From contig NZ_JBGCCH010000015.1 of NCBI RefSeq assembly GCF_041261205.1, positions 149,850 to 213,849 on the forward strand: DNA of 64,000 bases, given 5' to 3'. A model generated the notes under the pieces. That model searched no databases. It was given only the letters and a program-made list of their open reading frames with translations, and was not told the origin of the DNA. Both the position numbers and the translations under genes were made by a program. Source of the stretch: Catenulispora sp. MAP5-51 (GTDB lineage Bacteria; Actinomycetota; Actinomycetes; Streptomycetales; Catenulisporaceae). Positions 1 to 8,808 of the stretch are shown here, piece by piece; positions within the stretch are counted from its first letter, which is position 1; every line of letters begins with the position of its first letter.

Positions 1-795
1 CAGCCCGCCTTCGCCGGCCCCGACCCCTTCCCGCAGGCCAAGGCGAGCTTCGGCGCCGCGCTGCAGTCGGAGTGGACCAAGATCCGCAGCGTCCGGTCCA
101 CCTTCTGGACGCTGCTGATCACCATGGTCATCACCATCGGCCTGGGCTCGCTGATCGCCCTGGGCTCCTCCAGCCACCCCTCGCCGGATGACGACTTCAC
201 CGCGAACTCCATGTCCGGCCTGTTCTTCGGGCAGCTGGTGATCGTGGTGTTCGGCGCGATGGCGATCACCGCCGAGTACAGCACCGGCATGATCCGCACC
301 TCGCTGACCAGCCAGCCGCGCCGCGGCACGCTGTTCTGGGCCAAGGCCGCGATCGTCGCGGCGGTGGCGCTGGTGGTCGGGCTGGTCTGCTCGTTCGTGT
401 CCTTCTTCATCGCCACGGCCATCTATTCCGGGCACGGCATCACCGTGAGCCTGTCCGACCCCGGCGTGCTGCGCGCGGTGATCGGCGGGGGCCTGTACAT
501 GACCGGCACCGCACTGCTGGCGTTCGGGCTCGGCGCGATCCTGCGGCACACCGCCGGCGCGATCACGACCGCGGTGGGCCTGCTGTTCGTGCTGTTCATC
601 CTGGTGCAGTTCCTGCCGGGCACCTGGCGCACCGACATCAGCAAGTGGATCCCGTTCAACGCCGGGCTGCAGATCATCACGACCCGGCCGCAGGACGACA
701 TGCTCTCGCCGTGGGCCGGGTTCGCGGTGTTCGCCGCATATGCCGCGGCAGCAGTGATCGGTGGCGCGATCGTCATGCGCAAGAAAGACGCGTAG
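1..795 (+). CDS. ABC transporter permease, 5' end cut by the window
   Basis: This is an integral membrane permease of an ABC exporter of the ABC-2/CcmB-like type. The reading frame is open from base 1, so the true start lies outside the window. The first residues include EWTKIRSVRSTFW, which matches EWTKLRSVRSTVW in the second permease at 1956-2795; the two are paralogues and probably pair in one transporter. Six or so hydrophobic segments follow, and the conserved segment AEYSTGMIRTS occurs in both copies. It is followed at an 87-bp gap by the ATPase gene. The substrate cannot be told from sequence; drug or lipid export is typical of the family. Confidence 0.85.
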   Translation, partial: QPAFAGPDPFPQAKASFGAALQSEWTKIRSVRSTFWTLLITMVITIGLGSLIALGSSSHPSPDDDFTANSMSGLFFGQLVIVVFGAMAITAEYSTGMIRTSLTSQPRRGTLFWAKAAIVAAVALVVGLVCSFVSFFIATAIYSGHGITVSLSDPGVLRAVIGGGLYMTGTALLAFGLGAILRHTAGAITTAVGLLFVLFILVQFLPGTWRTDISKWIPFNAGLQIITTRPQDDMLSPWAGFAVFAAYAAAAVIGGAIVMRKKDA

Positions 796-826
796 GGACT
801 GCTTTTTCAGGCCTTTTCAGTAAGCT

Positions 827-859
827 GAGGCGGAGCCGGTCGCAGGCCGGCTCCGTCTC
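827..859 (+). terminator. hairpin between permease and ATPase genes
   Basis: Bases 827-839 pair with 847-859 (13 pairs including one G-U, 7-nt loop; core ggagccgg/ccggctcc). It lies just after the first permease stop and 24 bp before the ATPase start. No T-tract follows, so it may be an intrinsic terminator of the GC-rich type, a processing site or an attenuator that sets the ratio of the two messages. Confidence 0.5.
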
Positions 860-882
860 GTGCTGTCTTCAGGGGGCCCGCC

Positions 883-1959
883 GTGATCGAAGTGCACGAC
901 CTGTCCAAACGGTACGGCGACAAGATCGCCGTGGACCATCTGACGTTCGCTGTGCAACCGGGCCGGATCACCGGCTTCCTGGGCCCGAACGGCGCCGGCA
1001 AGTCCACCACGATGCGGCTGATCCTGGGTCTGGACCGCCCGCACTCCGGCCGGGCCACCATCGGCGGCGTCCCCTACGCGGACCTGCGCGAACCGCTGCG
1101 CAAGGTGGGCGCGCTCCTGGAGGCCCGCGCCGTGCACACCGGCCGCTCGGCCTACAACCACCTGTGGTGCCTGGCGCAGAGCCAGGGCCTGCCCAAGTCC
1201 CGGGTCGACGAGGCCCTGGCCCTGGTGGGCCTGACCGAGGTGGCGCGCAAGCGGGCCGGCGGCTTCTCCCTGGGCATGGGCCAGCGCCTGGGCATCGCGG
1301 CCGCGCTGCTGGGCGATCCGCAGGTGCTGATCCTGGACGAGCCGGTCAACGGGCTCGACCCGGAGGGCGTGCTGTGGATCAGGAACCTGATGAAGTCGCT
1401 GGCCGACGCCGGCAAGACCATCTTCGTCTCCTCCCATCTGATGAGCGAGATGGCGCAGACCGCCGACCACCTGGTGGTGATCGGACGCGGCCGGCTGATC
1501 GCCGACGAGTCGAAGGACGCGTTCATCGCGCGCTCCTCGGAACGCTCGGTGCTGGTGCGCACGCCGCAGCCGGCGCAGCTGGCCAAGGAACTGGCCCGGG
1601 ACGCGATCACGGGCAACGGAAACGGCAATGGAAACGGCAACGGCAACGGCTCCAGCCCCGCCTCCGACGACGATTCCGACGGCGCGGTGACCGTGACCAC
1701 CGCCGACGACGGCGCCCTGATCGTGCGCGGCATGGATGCCGCCGAGATCGGCGAGAAGGCCGCCGCGGCCCGCGTCGTCCTGCACGAGCTGACCCCGCAG
1801 CGGGCCTCGCTGGAAGAGGCGTTCATGGAGCTGACCCGCGGCGCGGTCGAGTACCACGTGGAACTGGACCAGCACCGCGACCCGGCTCCGGTCCCGCCCC
1901 AGGACGTACCCGTGGTCCCGGCGGCCGCGCCGGTTTCCGAGAGCGAGGCCGCCGAATGA
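883..1959 (+). CDS. ABC transporter ATP-binding protein
   Basis: 358 residues; cytoplasmic nucleotide-binding subunit for the flanking permeases. Visible motifs: Walker A GPNGAGKST near residue 35, signature SLGMGQR near 129, Walker B LILDEP near 150, and the switch His in FVSSHL near 185. The start is GTG 883, preceded by AGGGGG at six bases. After the ATPase domain, a Gly-Asn repeat (about residues 244-256, DNA 1612-1650, hexanucleotide GGN-AAY) links to a C-terminal regulatory-like segment of about 100 residues ending in a Pro/Ala tail. The stop overlaps the start of the next permease (ATGA), so translation is likely coupled. Confidence 0.95.
   Translation: MIEVHDLSKRYGDKIAVDHLTFAVQPGRITGFLGPNGAGKSTTMRLILGLDRPHSGRATIGGVPYADLREPLRKVGALLEARAVHTGRSAYNHLWCLAQSQGLPKSRVDEALALVGLTEVARKRAGGFSLGMGQRLGIAAALLGDPQVLILDEPVNGLDPEGVLWIRNLMKSLADAGKTIFVSSHLMSEMAQTADHLVVIGRGRLIADESKDAFIARSSERSVLVRTPQPAQLAKELARDAITGNGNGNGNGNGNGSSPASDDDSDGAVTVTTADDGALIVRGMDAAEIGEKAAAARVVLHELTPQRASLEEAFMELTRGAVEYHVELDQHRDPAPVPPQDVPVVPAAAPVSESEAAE
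1612..1650 (+). repeat. hexanucleotide repeat coding a Gly-Asn linker
   Basis: About six tandem copies of GGN-AAY code (Gly-Asn)n inside the ABC ATPase gene, between the ATPase domain and the C-terminal segment. Such tracts can change length by slippage without shifting frame. Confidence 0.8.
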
Positions 1960-2795
1960 CCGCCACGACGCCCGACACCGTCCCGGCCCCCGCGGTCGAA
2001 GCCCGCGGCGGCGCCGCGTTCCCGCGCCTGCTGGCGATGGAATGGACCAAGCTGCGCAGCGTGCGCTCCACGGTGTGGTCGCTGCTGGCCTTCGTGATCC
2101 TGACGCTCGGCCTGTCCGCCCTGCTCACCTGGCTGCAGGTGAACCAGTGGGACAAGCTCGACCCCAGCCAGCAGGAGTCCTACCGGCGCGACGCGACCGG
2201 CAACATCCTGGGCTCCGGCTTCGTGCTGGGCCAGCTGGCGATCTGCGTCCTGGGCGCCATGGTGATCACGACCGAGTACAGCACCGGCATGATCCGCGCC
2301 TCGGTGCTCGCGGCCCCCAAGCGGACGCCCATGCTGGCCGCGAAGGTCGTGGTGTTCGCCGTCGTGACGTTCGTGATCGGCGAGATCGTGGCCTTCGGCG
2401 CGTTCTTCATCGCGGCCCCGATCATCCACAGCAAGGTGCAGGTGAGCCTGGGCGACAAGGGCGTCCTGCGGGCCCTGTTCGGCGCGGGTCTGTACCTGAT
2501 GATGCTCGGCCTGTTCGCGCTGGCGATCGGCGCCCTGCTGCGGCAGACCGCGGCCGCCATCACCGGCGTCATCGCGTTCGTCGAGGTGCTGGCACCGCTG
2601 GCCCAGCTGCTGCCGGGCTCGTGGGGCAAGCACGTGCACGCCTACCTCCCGACCGAGGCCGGGCACCTGGTCGCCCAGACGGTGCCGGGGAAGAACGACC
2701 TGTTGTCCGCCTGGCAGGGATTCGGCGTGTTCACGCTCTGGACCGCGCTCCTGCTGGTCGTCGCCGGGTGGCTGCTGAAACGGCGCGACGCCTAG
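1956..2795 (+). CDS. ABC transporter permease
   Basis: 279 residues with about six transmembrane segments; second membrane subunit of the exporter. The ATG overlaps the stop of the ATPase gene by four bases. The N-terminal EWTKLRSVRSTVW and the internal TTEYSTGMIRAS are shared with the permease at 1-795, indicating a gene duplication within the operon. The gene ends 12 bp before the convergent Ca2+/H+ exchanger gene. An ABC-2 family exporter subunit is the best fit; substrate unknown. Confidence 0.92.
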   Translation: MTATTPDTVPAPAVEARGGAAFPRLLAMEWTKLRSVRSTVWSLLAFVILTLGLSALLTWLQVNQWDKLDPSQQESYRRDATGNILGSGFVLGQLAICVLGAMVITTEYSTGMIRASVLAAPKRTPMLAAKVVVFAVVTFVIGEIVAFGAFFIAAPIIHSKVQVSLGDKGVLRALFGAGLYLMMLGLFALAIGALLRQTAAAITGVIAFVEVLAPLAQLLPGSWGKHVHAYLPTEAGHLVAQTVPGKNDLLSAWQGFGVFTLWTALLLVVAGWLLKRRDA

Positions 2796-2807
2796 CGGCC
2801 GCGCGCC

Positions 2808-3905
2808 CTACCCCCACCAGAAGGCGGCGGCGATCAGGACGTAGAGCCCGATCATCGCAGAGCCCTCCAGCCAGTCCGACTCCCCGTCGGAGATCAGATA
2901 CAACACCGACAGGGTCGCCATCCCGACCGTGGTCACCAGCATCGGGTTGAACACGAGGGTGAACGCCGGCCCGCCGATCACCGGCGAGAGCAGGACCAGC
3001 GCCGGCGCCAGCACCAGGGCGATCTGCAGCGGGCTGTTCAGCACCACCGACAGCGCGTGGTCGGTGCGGTTCTGCCAGGCCAGCTTCACCCCGACCGCGT
3101 TCTCGACGGCGTTCCCGGCCAGGGCCACGATCACCAGGCCGGAGAACGCCTGCGAGATGTGCAGGGCGTTCATCGCCGGCGTCAGGGCCTTGACGAACTG
3201 GTCGGACACGTACGCCGCACCGGCCGCCGCGCAGACCAGCACTCCGATCGCGACCCACAGCGGCCAGGGGTTGTCGGCGTCCAGCTCCTGCTTCACCTCC
3301 GCCGCGTCCTCGGCGGCGGTGGGTTCCAGGTCGCGGCGCAGGCTCACCGGGATCGACAGGGCGAAGACCGCGAGCAGCACCACGGCGGTGACCCGGGCCA
3401 GCGCGACCTCGTGCCCGGCCGCCGGGGAGTGGATGTAGGCGGCCAGGCTGGGGATCAGCATCGAGGCCACCGACAGGATCATCAGGCCCATGATCAGCCG
3501 CGCCCGCTGGATCGAGAACCGCAGGATCCCGTGCCGCGCGCTGCCCACCACGAACGACAGGCCCAGCACCAGCAGCAGGTTCGCCATGATCGAGCCGATG
3601 ATCGCCGAACTGACCACGGTGGTCAGGCCGGCGCGCAGCGCGAACACCGACACGAACAGCTCCGGCAGGTTGCCCAGCGCCCCCTGCAGGACGCCGACCG
3701 CCCCGGCCCCGAGCCGGTCGGCGAGGTGGTCCACCGCGCGCCCGACCATCGCCGCCACCAGGGTGACGGCGACGCCGGTCACCAGGAACGGGAGCAGGGA
3801 GCCCGACGTCACCAGTGCCGAGCCCAGGACCGCGAGCCCGGTCAACCCGAACAGGATCAGGTCCGACCGGGAGAAAACTCGTGAGGCCCCCGTGAGTGCG
3901 GTCAT
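2808..3905 (-). CDS. calcium/proton exchanger (CaCA superfamily, CAX type)
   Basis: 365 residues, about 10-11 transmembrane helices. The two inverted alpha-repeat signatures of the Ca2+/cation antiporter family are present: GNLPELFVSVFALRAG near residue 98 and GNAVENAVGVKLAW near 263, with the acidic residues that bind the cation. The protein should swap cytoplasmic Ca2+ for external protons at the cell membrane. Length and topology match bacterial ChaA/CAX proteins. It converges on the ABC operon and lies 20 bp downstream of the methyltransferase gene that precedes it on the same strand. Confidence 0.93.
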   Translation of the reverse strand: MTALTGASRVFSRSDLILFGLTGLAVLGSALVTSGSLLPFLVTGVAVTLVAAMVGRAVDHLADRLGAGAVGVLQGALGNLPELFVSVFALRAGLTTVVSSAIIGSIMANLLLVLGLSFVVGSARHGILRFSIQRARLIMGLMILSVASMLIPSLAAYIHSPAAGHEVALARVTAVVLLAVFALSIPVSLRRDLEPTAAEDAAEVKQELDADNPWPLWVAIGVLVCAAAGAAYVSDQFVKALTPAMNALHISQAFSGLVIVALAGNAVENAVGVKLAWQNRTDHALSVVLNSPLQIALVLAPALVLLSPVIGGPAFTLVFNPMLVTTVGMATLSVLYLISDGESDWLEGSAMIGLYVLIAAAFWWG

Positions 3906-3925
3906 GCCGGGGACTATAAGGGATC

Positions 3926-4690
3926 TCAGGCTTCGGGCTTGCGCGCCTCGATCAGGAACCGCCGTGAATACGCCACGAAAGACCCCTCGCGGCCGATGTG
4001 CTCATGCAGCCGCAGCAAGTCGTCACGGTACTTCTCGACGGTGAAGTCCGGAACGAACCAGATCACCTTGCGCAGGAAGTAGACCATGGCGCCGACGTCG
4101 AAGAACTCCATCTTCAGCTCGGCCTCCTGCAGGCCCACGAGCTCCAGGCCGTTCTTCGCGACCTCCTGGCGCGCCAGCTCCGGCTCGCGGAAGCTCTTGC
4201 CGGTCGGCTTGGGGCCCAGGAACCACTCGTAGACCTCGTGGCCGCTGTCCGGGCCGATGTGCTGGGAGAAGTAGGTCCCGCCGGGGGCCAGGACCCGGGC
4301 GATCTCCCGCCAGTGCGCCATCACCGGGTGGCGGCTGGTGACCAGGTCGAAAGCGTTGTCGGCGAACGGCAGCGGCGGCTCGTCCTCGTCGAAGACGACC
4401 ACCACGCCCTTGTCCCGCAGGTTCTTCTGCGCGACCGCGACGTTCGGCGGCCAGCCCTCGGTGGCGGCCATGGCCCCGGAGGCCCGCTGCGGCACCCCGG
4501 CCAGCACCTCGCCGCCGCCGGTCTGGATGTCCAGGTGCAGGTGCGCCAGGCCGATGCGCTCCCCCATCTGCCGCTGGTAGCCCCACGGCGGGCGCTCCTC
4601 GGTGGCGCGGCCGTCCAGCCAGGAGAAGTCCCAGCCGCTGACGTCGACCGCGTCGGCCTCCGCGATCAAATCCTCGAATGTGCGGTCCAT
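3926..4690 (-). CDS. SAM-dependent methyltransferase (class I, Methyltransf_11-like)
   Basis: 254 residues. The motifs of a Rossmann-fold methyltransferase are visible: a glycine-rich segment (TGGGEVLAG), the acidic/turn segment DEDEPPLPFADNAFDLV and post-motif EIARVLAPGGTYF. The start is set at the ATG opening MDRTFEDLIAEADAVD; a longer open frame upstream is arginine/proline-rich, lacks family character and overlaps the next gene. The target molecule is unknown. It sits between the small conserved gene at 4818 and the cation exchanger, all on the minus strand. Confidence 0.85.
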   Translation of the reverse strand: MDRTFEDLIAEADAVDVSGWDFSWLDGRATEERPPWGYQRQMGERIGLAHLHLDIQTGGGEVLAGVPQRASGAMAATEGWPPNVAVAQKNLRDKGVVVVFDEDEPPLPFADNAFDLVTSRHPVMAHWREIARVLAPGGTYFSQHIGPDSGHEVYEWFLGPKPTGKSFREPELARQEVAKNGLELVGLQEAELKMEFFDVGAMVYFLRKVIWFVPDFTVEKYRDDLLRLHEHIGREGSFVAYSRRFLIEARKPEA

Positions 4691-4817
4691 GGCGGAAATG
4701 ATCGCGGGTCGGTGCGTCGATCGCCAAGAGCGCGGCGTGTCGGTGCCCTGAGTTTTAATCAAACTTGCGACGCGAAGCGTTTCCTTAACGGGCGGTGGTG
4801 GGAGACGGGCGGGCCCT

Positions 4818-5138
4818 TTACCTGGACCGGCGCCGCGACCGCGCGTTCCAGCACGGCGTGTGCCAGTGCCGCCGGTCCTGCACGCCGACGCCGTGGTCCT
4901 CCTTGGGCCAGGCCACGATGTGCGGCACCCCGGCCCGGATCTCCTGCTCGCAGCCCGGGCACCGGTACACCTTCTGCGCGGCCTGCCCGGGGATCCCACG
5001 CACGGCCCAGTCCCGGCCGTCGGGTCCGTTCTCGATCCGGTCGAAACCCAGGACCCGGGAGGCCATGCGGGCGTTCGCGCCGTCCTGTTCGTCGTCGGGG
5101 ACGTCGGAGCGGCGGGGCGGGCGGCGGCGCGGGCTCAT
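4818..5138 (-). CDS. small conserved actinobacterial protein with CxxC metal-site motif
   Basis: 106 residues starting MSPRRRPPRRSDVP. The core reads KVYRCPGCEQEI...HIVAWP...RRHWHTPCWNAR, with a CPxC pair, a later His and Cys that could bind zinc. Streptomyces genomes carry closely similar short proteins, sometimes loosely annotated as ATP/GTP-binding; no activity is known to me. The start is the ATG at 5138, since the family begins MSPRR; GGAGG lies unusually close to it. A short highly basic N-terminus suggests nucleic-acid contact, which is inference only. Confidence 0.8.
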   Translation of the reverse strand: MSPRRRPPRRSDVPDDEQDGANARMASRVLGFDRIENGPDGRDWAVRGIPGQAAQKVYRCPGCEQEIRAGVPHIVAWPKEDHGVGVQDRRHWHTPCWNARSRRRSR

Positions 5139-5208
5139 ACCTCCAGGGTAATCAGCCCGCGCCCGGCATTCGGCCACCCGGTCACCGCGCCGCTCGGAAC
5201 CGTCTCGG

Positions 5209-6996
5209 CTAGCGGGACCCGTAGTCCCGGAACCCGCGACCCGCCTTGCGTCCCAGGTATCCCGCGGTCACCAGGTGTTCCAGCAGCGGCGCCGGCGCGA
5301 AGCCGGGCTCGCGGAACTCCAGGTACAGCACCCGCTGGATGGCCAGCGACACGTCCAGGCCCACCACGTCCAGCAGCTCGAACGGGCCCATCGGGTAGCC
5401 GCAGCCGCGCTTCATCGCGGTGTCGATGTCCTCGCTGGTGGCGTAGTGCGCCTCCAGCATCTTCACCGCGTCGTTCAGGTACGGGAACAGCAGCGCGTTC
5501 ACGATGAACCCGGCGCGGTCGCCGCAGTCCACCGCCACCTTGCCCAGCTTGGCGCACACGGCGTGCACCGTGGCGACCACGTCGTCCGCGGTCTTCACGG
5601 TGCGCACCACCTCGACCAGCTTCATCACCGGCGCCGGGTTGAAGAAGTGCACGCCCACCACGTCGGCCGGCCGCTGCGTGGCCATCGCGCACTCGATGAC
5701 CGGCAGCGAGGAGGTCGTGGTGGCCAGGATGGCGCCGGGCTTGCACAGCTCGTCGAAGTTCGCGAACAGCGCGCGCTTGACCTCGACGTCCTCCACGACC
5801 GCCTCGACCACCAGGTCGGCCTCGGCCAGCTCGGCCAGGTCGACGGTGCCGTGCAGGCGGGCCAGCGCCGCGTCCCGGTCCTGCTCGGTGAGCTTCCCGC
5901 GCTGCACCGCCTTCTCCAGCGAGCGCCCGATCGCCGCGCGGGCGGCCTCCACCTTGGCCGTGGCCCGGGCCACCAGCACGGTGTCGTACCCGGCCTTGAC
6001 GCAGACCTCCGCGATGCCGTTGGCCATCGTGCCCGAGCCCACGACGGCGATCCGGCGCACCTGGCGCACCTGGTCGCCGTGCCGGGCGCCGCCGGCGGCC
6101 GGGGTCTGCTCGTCGTCGACCACGACCGGGGAGTCAGAGCTCTCATACGTGTAGAAGCCGCGGCCGGTCTTGCGGCCGAGCAGGCCCGCGGTCGCCATCT
6201 GCTTCAGGATCGGCGCCGGGGCGTGCAGCCGGTCGCGCCCCTGCTTGTACATCGTGTCCAGGATCTCGTAGGCGGTGTCGATCCCGATCAGGTCCAGCAG
6301 CGCCAGCGGGCCCATGGGCAGGCCGCAGCCGAGCTTCATGGCGGTGTCGATGTCCTCGCGGGTGGCGTACTTCTGCTCGTACATCGACACCGCGTGGTTC
6401 AGGTAGCCGAACAGCAGCGCGTTGGCGATGAAGCCGGCGCGGTCGCCGCAGGTGACGTCGTCCTTGCCGAGCCGGCGCACCAGGGCCTCGACGTCGTCGA
6501 CCACCTCCGGGTCGGTGACCACGGTGCGCACCACCTCGGCCAGCTTCATGACCGTCGCCGGGTTGAAGAAGTGCACGCCCACCACGCGCGAGGGCCGCGC
6601 GGTGGCCACCGAGATCTCGGTCACCGACAGCGCCGAGGTGTTGGTGGCCAGGACCGTCTCGGGGGGACAGATCGCGTCCAGCCGCTGGAAGACCGAGCGC
6701 TTGAGCGCCAGGTCCTCCGGCACGGCCTCCACGACCAGCTCGGCCGCGGCCAGGTCGTCCAGGCTGGTGCTGAAGGTGATCCGGTCGGTGAGCTCGGCGG
6801 CCTCGGCGTCGGTCAGCTTTCCGCGCTTGACCGCGCGCGCCACGGAGGCCTGCAGGTGGCCGCGGCCGCGGGCCAGGCCGGCGTCGTCGACCTCGACGCC
6901 GATGACCTTGATGCCGTTGCGGGCCATGACTTCGGCGATGCCGGCACCCATGGTGCCCAGGCCGACGACGCCGATGGTGGTGAACTCGCGGGGCAT
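5209..6996 (-). CDS. double-domain 3-hydroxyacyl-CoA dehydrogenase
   Basis: 595 residues made of two complete, fused copies of the 3-hydroxybutyryl-CoA dehydrogenase fold (about 1-285 and 313-595), joined by an Ala/Asp-rich linker. Each copy has a Rossmann domain and the C-terminal helical domain. Catalytic His and Glu (HFFNPxxVMKLxE) occur at 142/154 and 450/462, and the substrate Asn is present in GFIANALL and GFIVNALL. The first copy has the full GxGxMG NAD motif; the second reads GSGTMA, with the third glycine lost, and has ATTTSS where the first has ATNTSA. Reaction: NAD-dependent oxidation of 3-hydroxyacyl-CoA in fatty acid or polyhydroxybutyrate-type metabolism. GGAGA precedes the ATG by nine bases. 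Confidence 0.93.
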   Translation of the reverse strand: MPREFTTIGVVGLGTMGAGIAEVMARNGIKVIGVEVDDAGLARGRGHLQASVARAVKRGKLTDAEAAELTDRITFSTSLDDLAAAELVVEAVPEDLALKRSVFQRLDAICPPETVLATNTSALSVTEISVATARPSRVVGVHFFNPATVMKLAEVVRTVVTDPEVVDDVEALVRRLGKDDVTCGDRAGFIANALLFGYLNHAVSMYEQKYATREDIDTAMKLGCGLPMGPLALLDLIGIDTAYEILDTMYKQGRDRLHAPAPILKQMATAGLLGRKTGRGFYTYESSDSPVVVDDEQTPAAGGARHGDQVRQVRRIAVVGSGTMANGIAEVCVKAGYDTVLVARATAKVEAARAAIGRSLEKAVQRGKLTEQDRDAALARLHGTVDLAELAEADLVVEAVVEDVEVKRALFANFDELCKPGAILATTTSSLPVIECAMATQRPADVVGVHFFNPAPVMKLVEVVRTVKTADDVVATVHAVCAKLGKVAVDCGDRAGFIVNALLFPYLNDAVKMLEAHYATSEDIDTAMKRGCGYPMGPFELLDVVGLDVSLAIQRVLYLEFREPGFAPAPLLEHLVTAGYLGRKAGRGFRDYGSR

Positions 6997-7141
6997 GGGT
7001 ATCCGTCTCCTTGAGTTTTGGTGACTCGCAGCTCCTTAGAGGGATGGAGTCTGCGGTTACTCGTCAGTATCCACGCGACACCCCCGTTCTGACAGCACCT
7101 TCTTCCCTGTGAGAGTGCCCACACGGGCGGACACTGGGAGC

Positions 7142-8113
7142 ATGCGGATCGGCGTCTTCCTGTTGGCAGCGGGCTTTCCGGGCTTCTCCCCGGAGCAGAC
7201 GCTGCGCACCGCTCTGGAGTACGGCTCCGCCGCCGAGGACGCCGGGTTCGACGACGTCTTCGTGGCCGAGCACCATTTCATGCCGTACGGCACCTGCCCT
7301 TCAGCTCTCACTTTCGCCGCACTGCTGGCCGGACGCACCCGGAGGATCGGGATCGGGACCGCCGTGACGGTCCTGTCCACGGCGCACCCGGTCGCGGTGG
7401 CCGAGCAGGCGGCGATGCTCGACGTGCTCACCGGCGGGCGGTTCACGCTGGGGGTCGGGCGCGGCGGGCCGTGGGTGGACCTGGAGGTCTTCGGCACCGG
7501 GATGGAGGGGCTGTCGCACCGGGCCTTCGCCGAGGGGCTGGACGTCCTGTGCGCCTGGCGTTCGCAGGACTCTGTTTCCTACGACGGCGAGTTCCACCGG
7601 TTCCGCGAGGTCCCCGTGGTGCCGCGCGGGCGTCCGCGGATGCTGGTGGCGTGCACCTCGCCGGAGACGGCGGCGATGGCGGCCGCCCGACGGCTGCCGA
7701 TGCTGCTCGGCATGCACTGCGACGACGCCGAGAAGGCGGCGATGGTGCGGGCCCACGGAGTCCGCGCGCCGCATGCCTCGGTCGTGGTGGCCCACGTCGC
7801 CGAGTCCCGCGCGGCGGGTATCAGCCTTCTGCGACAGACGATGCCGGCGTGGCTGCGCCCCGGCATGGACGCGCACGTCCGGTTCGACGGGACCAGGCAG
7901 CCGATGCGCGACCCCGACGCCTACGCCGAGCACCTGACGGCGATCCACCCGATCGGGCCGGCCTCGTACTGCGCCGACCGCATCCTGCAGGCCCGGCAGG
8001 CCACCGGGATCGACCACTTCCTGCTCTTCGTCGAGGGCGGCGGCCCCGAGCACACGCTGGAGAACATCAAGACTTTGGGAAGTTCAGTGCTACCGCTATT
8101 ACGCAACGCCTGA
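7142..8113 (+). CDS. LLM-class flavin-dependent oxidoreductase
   Basis: 323 residues, luciferase-like TIM-barrel family that uses reduced flavin. Typical features are the opening MRIGVFLLAAG, the VAEHHF segment, GRTRRIGIGTAVTVLSTAHPVAVAEQAAMLD and TGGRFTLGVGRGG. The ATG at 7142 is chosen because the family starts there; an upstream GTG at 7109 would add 11 residues. Substrate unknown. The fourth codon from the end of the protein (8099-8101) is TTA, a very rare leucine codon in such genomes. Divergent from the dehydrogenase gene across a 145-bp gap. Confidence 0.9.
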   Translation: MRIGVFLLAAGFPGFSPEQTLRTALEYGSAAEDAGFDDVFVAEHHFMPYGTCPSALTFAALLAGRTRRIGIGTAVTVLSTAHPVAVAEQAAMLDVLTGGRFTLGVGRGGPWVDLEVFGTGMEGLSHRAFAEGLDVLCAWRSQDSVSYDGEFHRFREVPVVPRGRPRMLVACTSPETAAMAAARRLPMLLGMHCDDAEKAAMVRAHGVRAPHASVVVAHVAESRAAGISLLRQTMPAWLRPGMDAHVRFDGTRQPMRDPDAYAEHLTAIHPIGPASYCADRILQARQATGIDHFLLFVEGGGPEHTLENIKTLGSSVLPLLRNA

Positions 8114-8152
8114 GCGGGTAGGAGTGCTGCCGGAGACAAAAGACAAAGAAGA

Positions 8153-8189
8153 GCCGGTGGCGTCCCCTGCCCCCTGGGACGCCACCGGC
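8153..8189. terminator. intrinsic terminator between convergent genes
   Basis: Perfect 14-bp inverted repeat, gccggtggcgtccc (8153-8166) and its complement (8176-8189), nine-base loop, followed by CTTTCG. It lies between the oxidoreductase gene (+) and the SCO5389-like gene (-) and could stop transcription from either side. Confidence 0.85.
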
Positions 8190-8294
8190 CTTTCGCAAGT
8201 CCTCCGGCCTCGATTCGGGATGCCCGCACCAGCCCGTTCTCAGTACGGCTATCCGAACCCGAACCGTCCCCACCAGCTCCGCAGGACCCGCGGC

Positions 8295-8699
8295 TCAGCA
8301 GTCGCGCAGCAGCGGCGACTGGTTCAGCAGCTGAGAACGAACAGAGGTGAACCGGCTGTACACCTCGGAGTCCGCGGACGTCCCCGCGGGGAAGACCGCG
8401 ACCCGGTGGCAGTTCTGGAACGCCAGCCTGACCCCGAAGTGCCGTTCCAGGCAGCCGCGGATGGCGTCGCTGGCCAGCGCCCGCAGCAGCTGACCGCGGG
8501 CCTGCTCGTCCGGCGGCGGCGTGGTGTTGTCCACGAAGCCGGTCCCGTCCGCGCCGTCGACGTGCAGCCGGGTCGACAGGTCGCTGACCATCAGCCACGC
8601 GTAGGGCAGCGAGTCCCGGACGCACTCGGCGAACTGCTCGTCGGTCACCTCGCCGCGCTCGGCGGCGTCAAGCAGATCCGGGGAAACATCGAGGGACAT
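8295..8699 (-). CDS. SCO5389-family conserved protein
   Basis: 134 residues starting MSLDVSPDLLDAAERGEV. Conserved core TPPPDEQARGQLLRALASD followed by AIRGCLERHFGVRLAFQNCHR and the C-terminal SQLLNQSPLLRDC match a short soluble protein conserved across actinobacteria; I know no assigned function. AGGAG with a good spacer precedes the ATG at 8699. In Streptomyces, as far as I recall, this gene lies close to nucS; here about 15 kb of accessory genes separate the two. Confidence 0.85.
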   Translation of the reverse strand: MSLDVSPDLLDAAERGEVTDEQFAECVRDSLPYAWLMVSDLSTRLHVDGADGTGFVDNTTPPPDEQARGQLLRALASDAIRGCLERHFGVRLAFQNCHRVAVFPAGTSADSEVYSRFTSVRSQLLNQSPLLRDC

Positions 8700-8808
8700 A
8701 TCAGAGGACTCCTCCCGGTAGGGGATACACCTAGAGGCATGGCCCAACCCGGAGGTCTTCTAACCTGTCGGGGCGAAGGGCTTTCAAAGCGACATCAGCA
8801 CACGACTG

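Noticed and set aside
645..1960. Long alternative-frame reading spanning the ABC genes and ending in the second permease
   Set aside because: Arg/Pro/Gly-rich translation typical of out-of-frame high-GC DNA; the true genes have clear motifs and overlapping start/stop.
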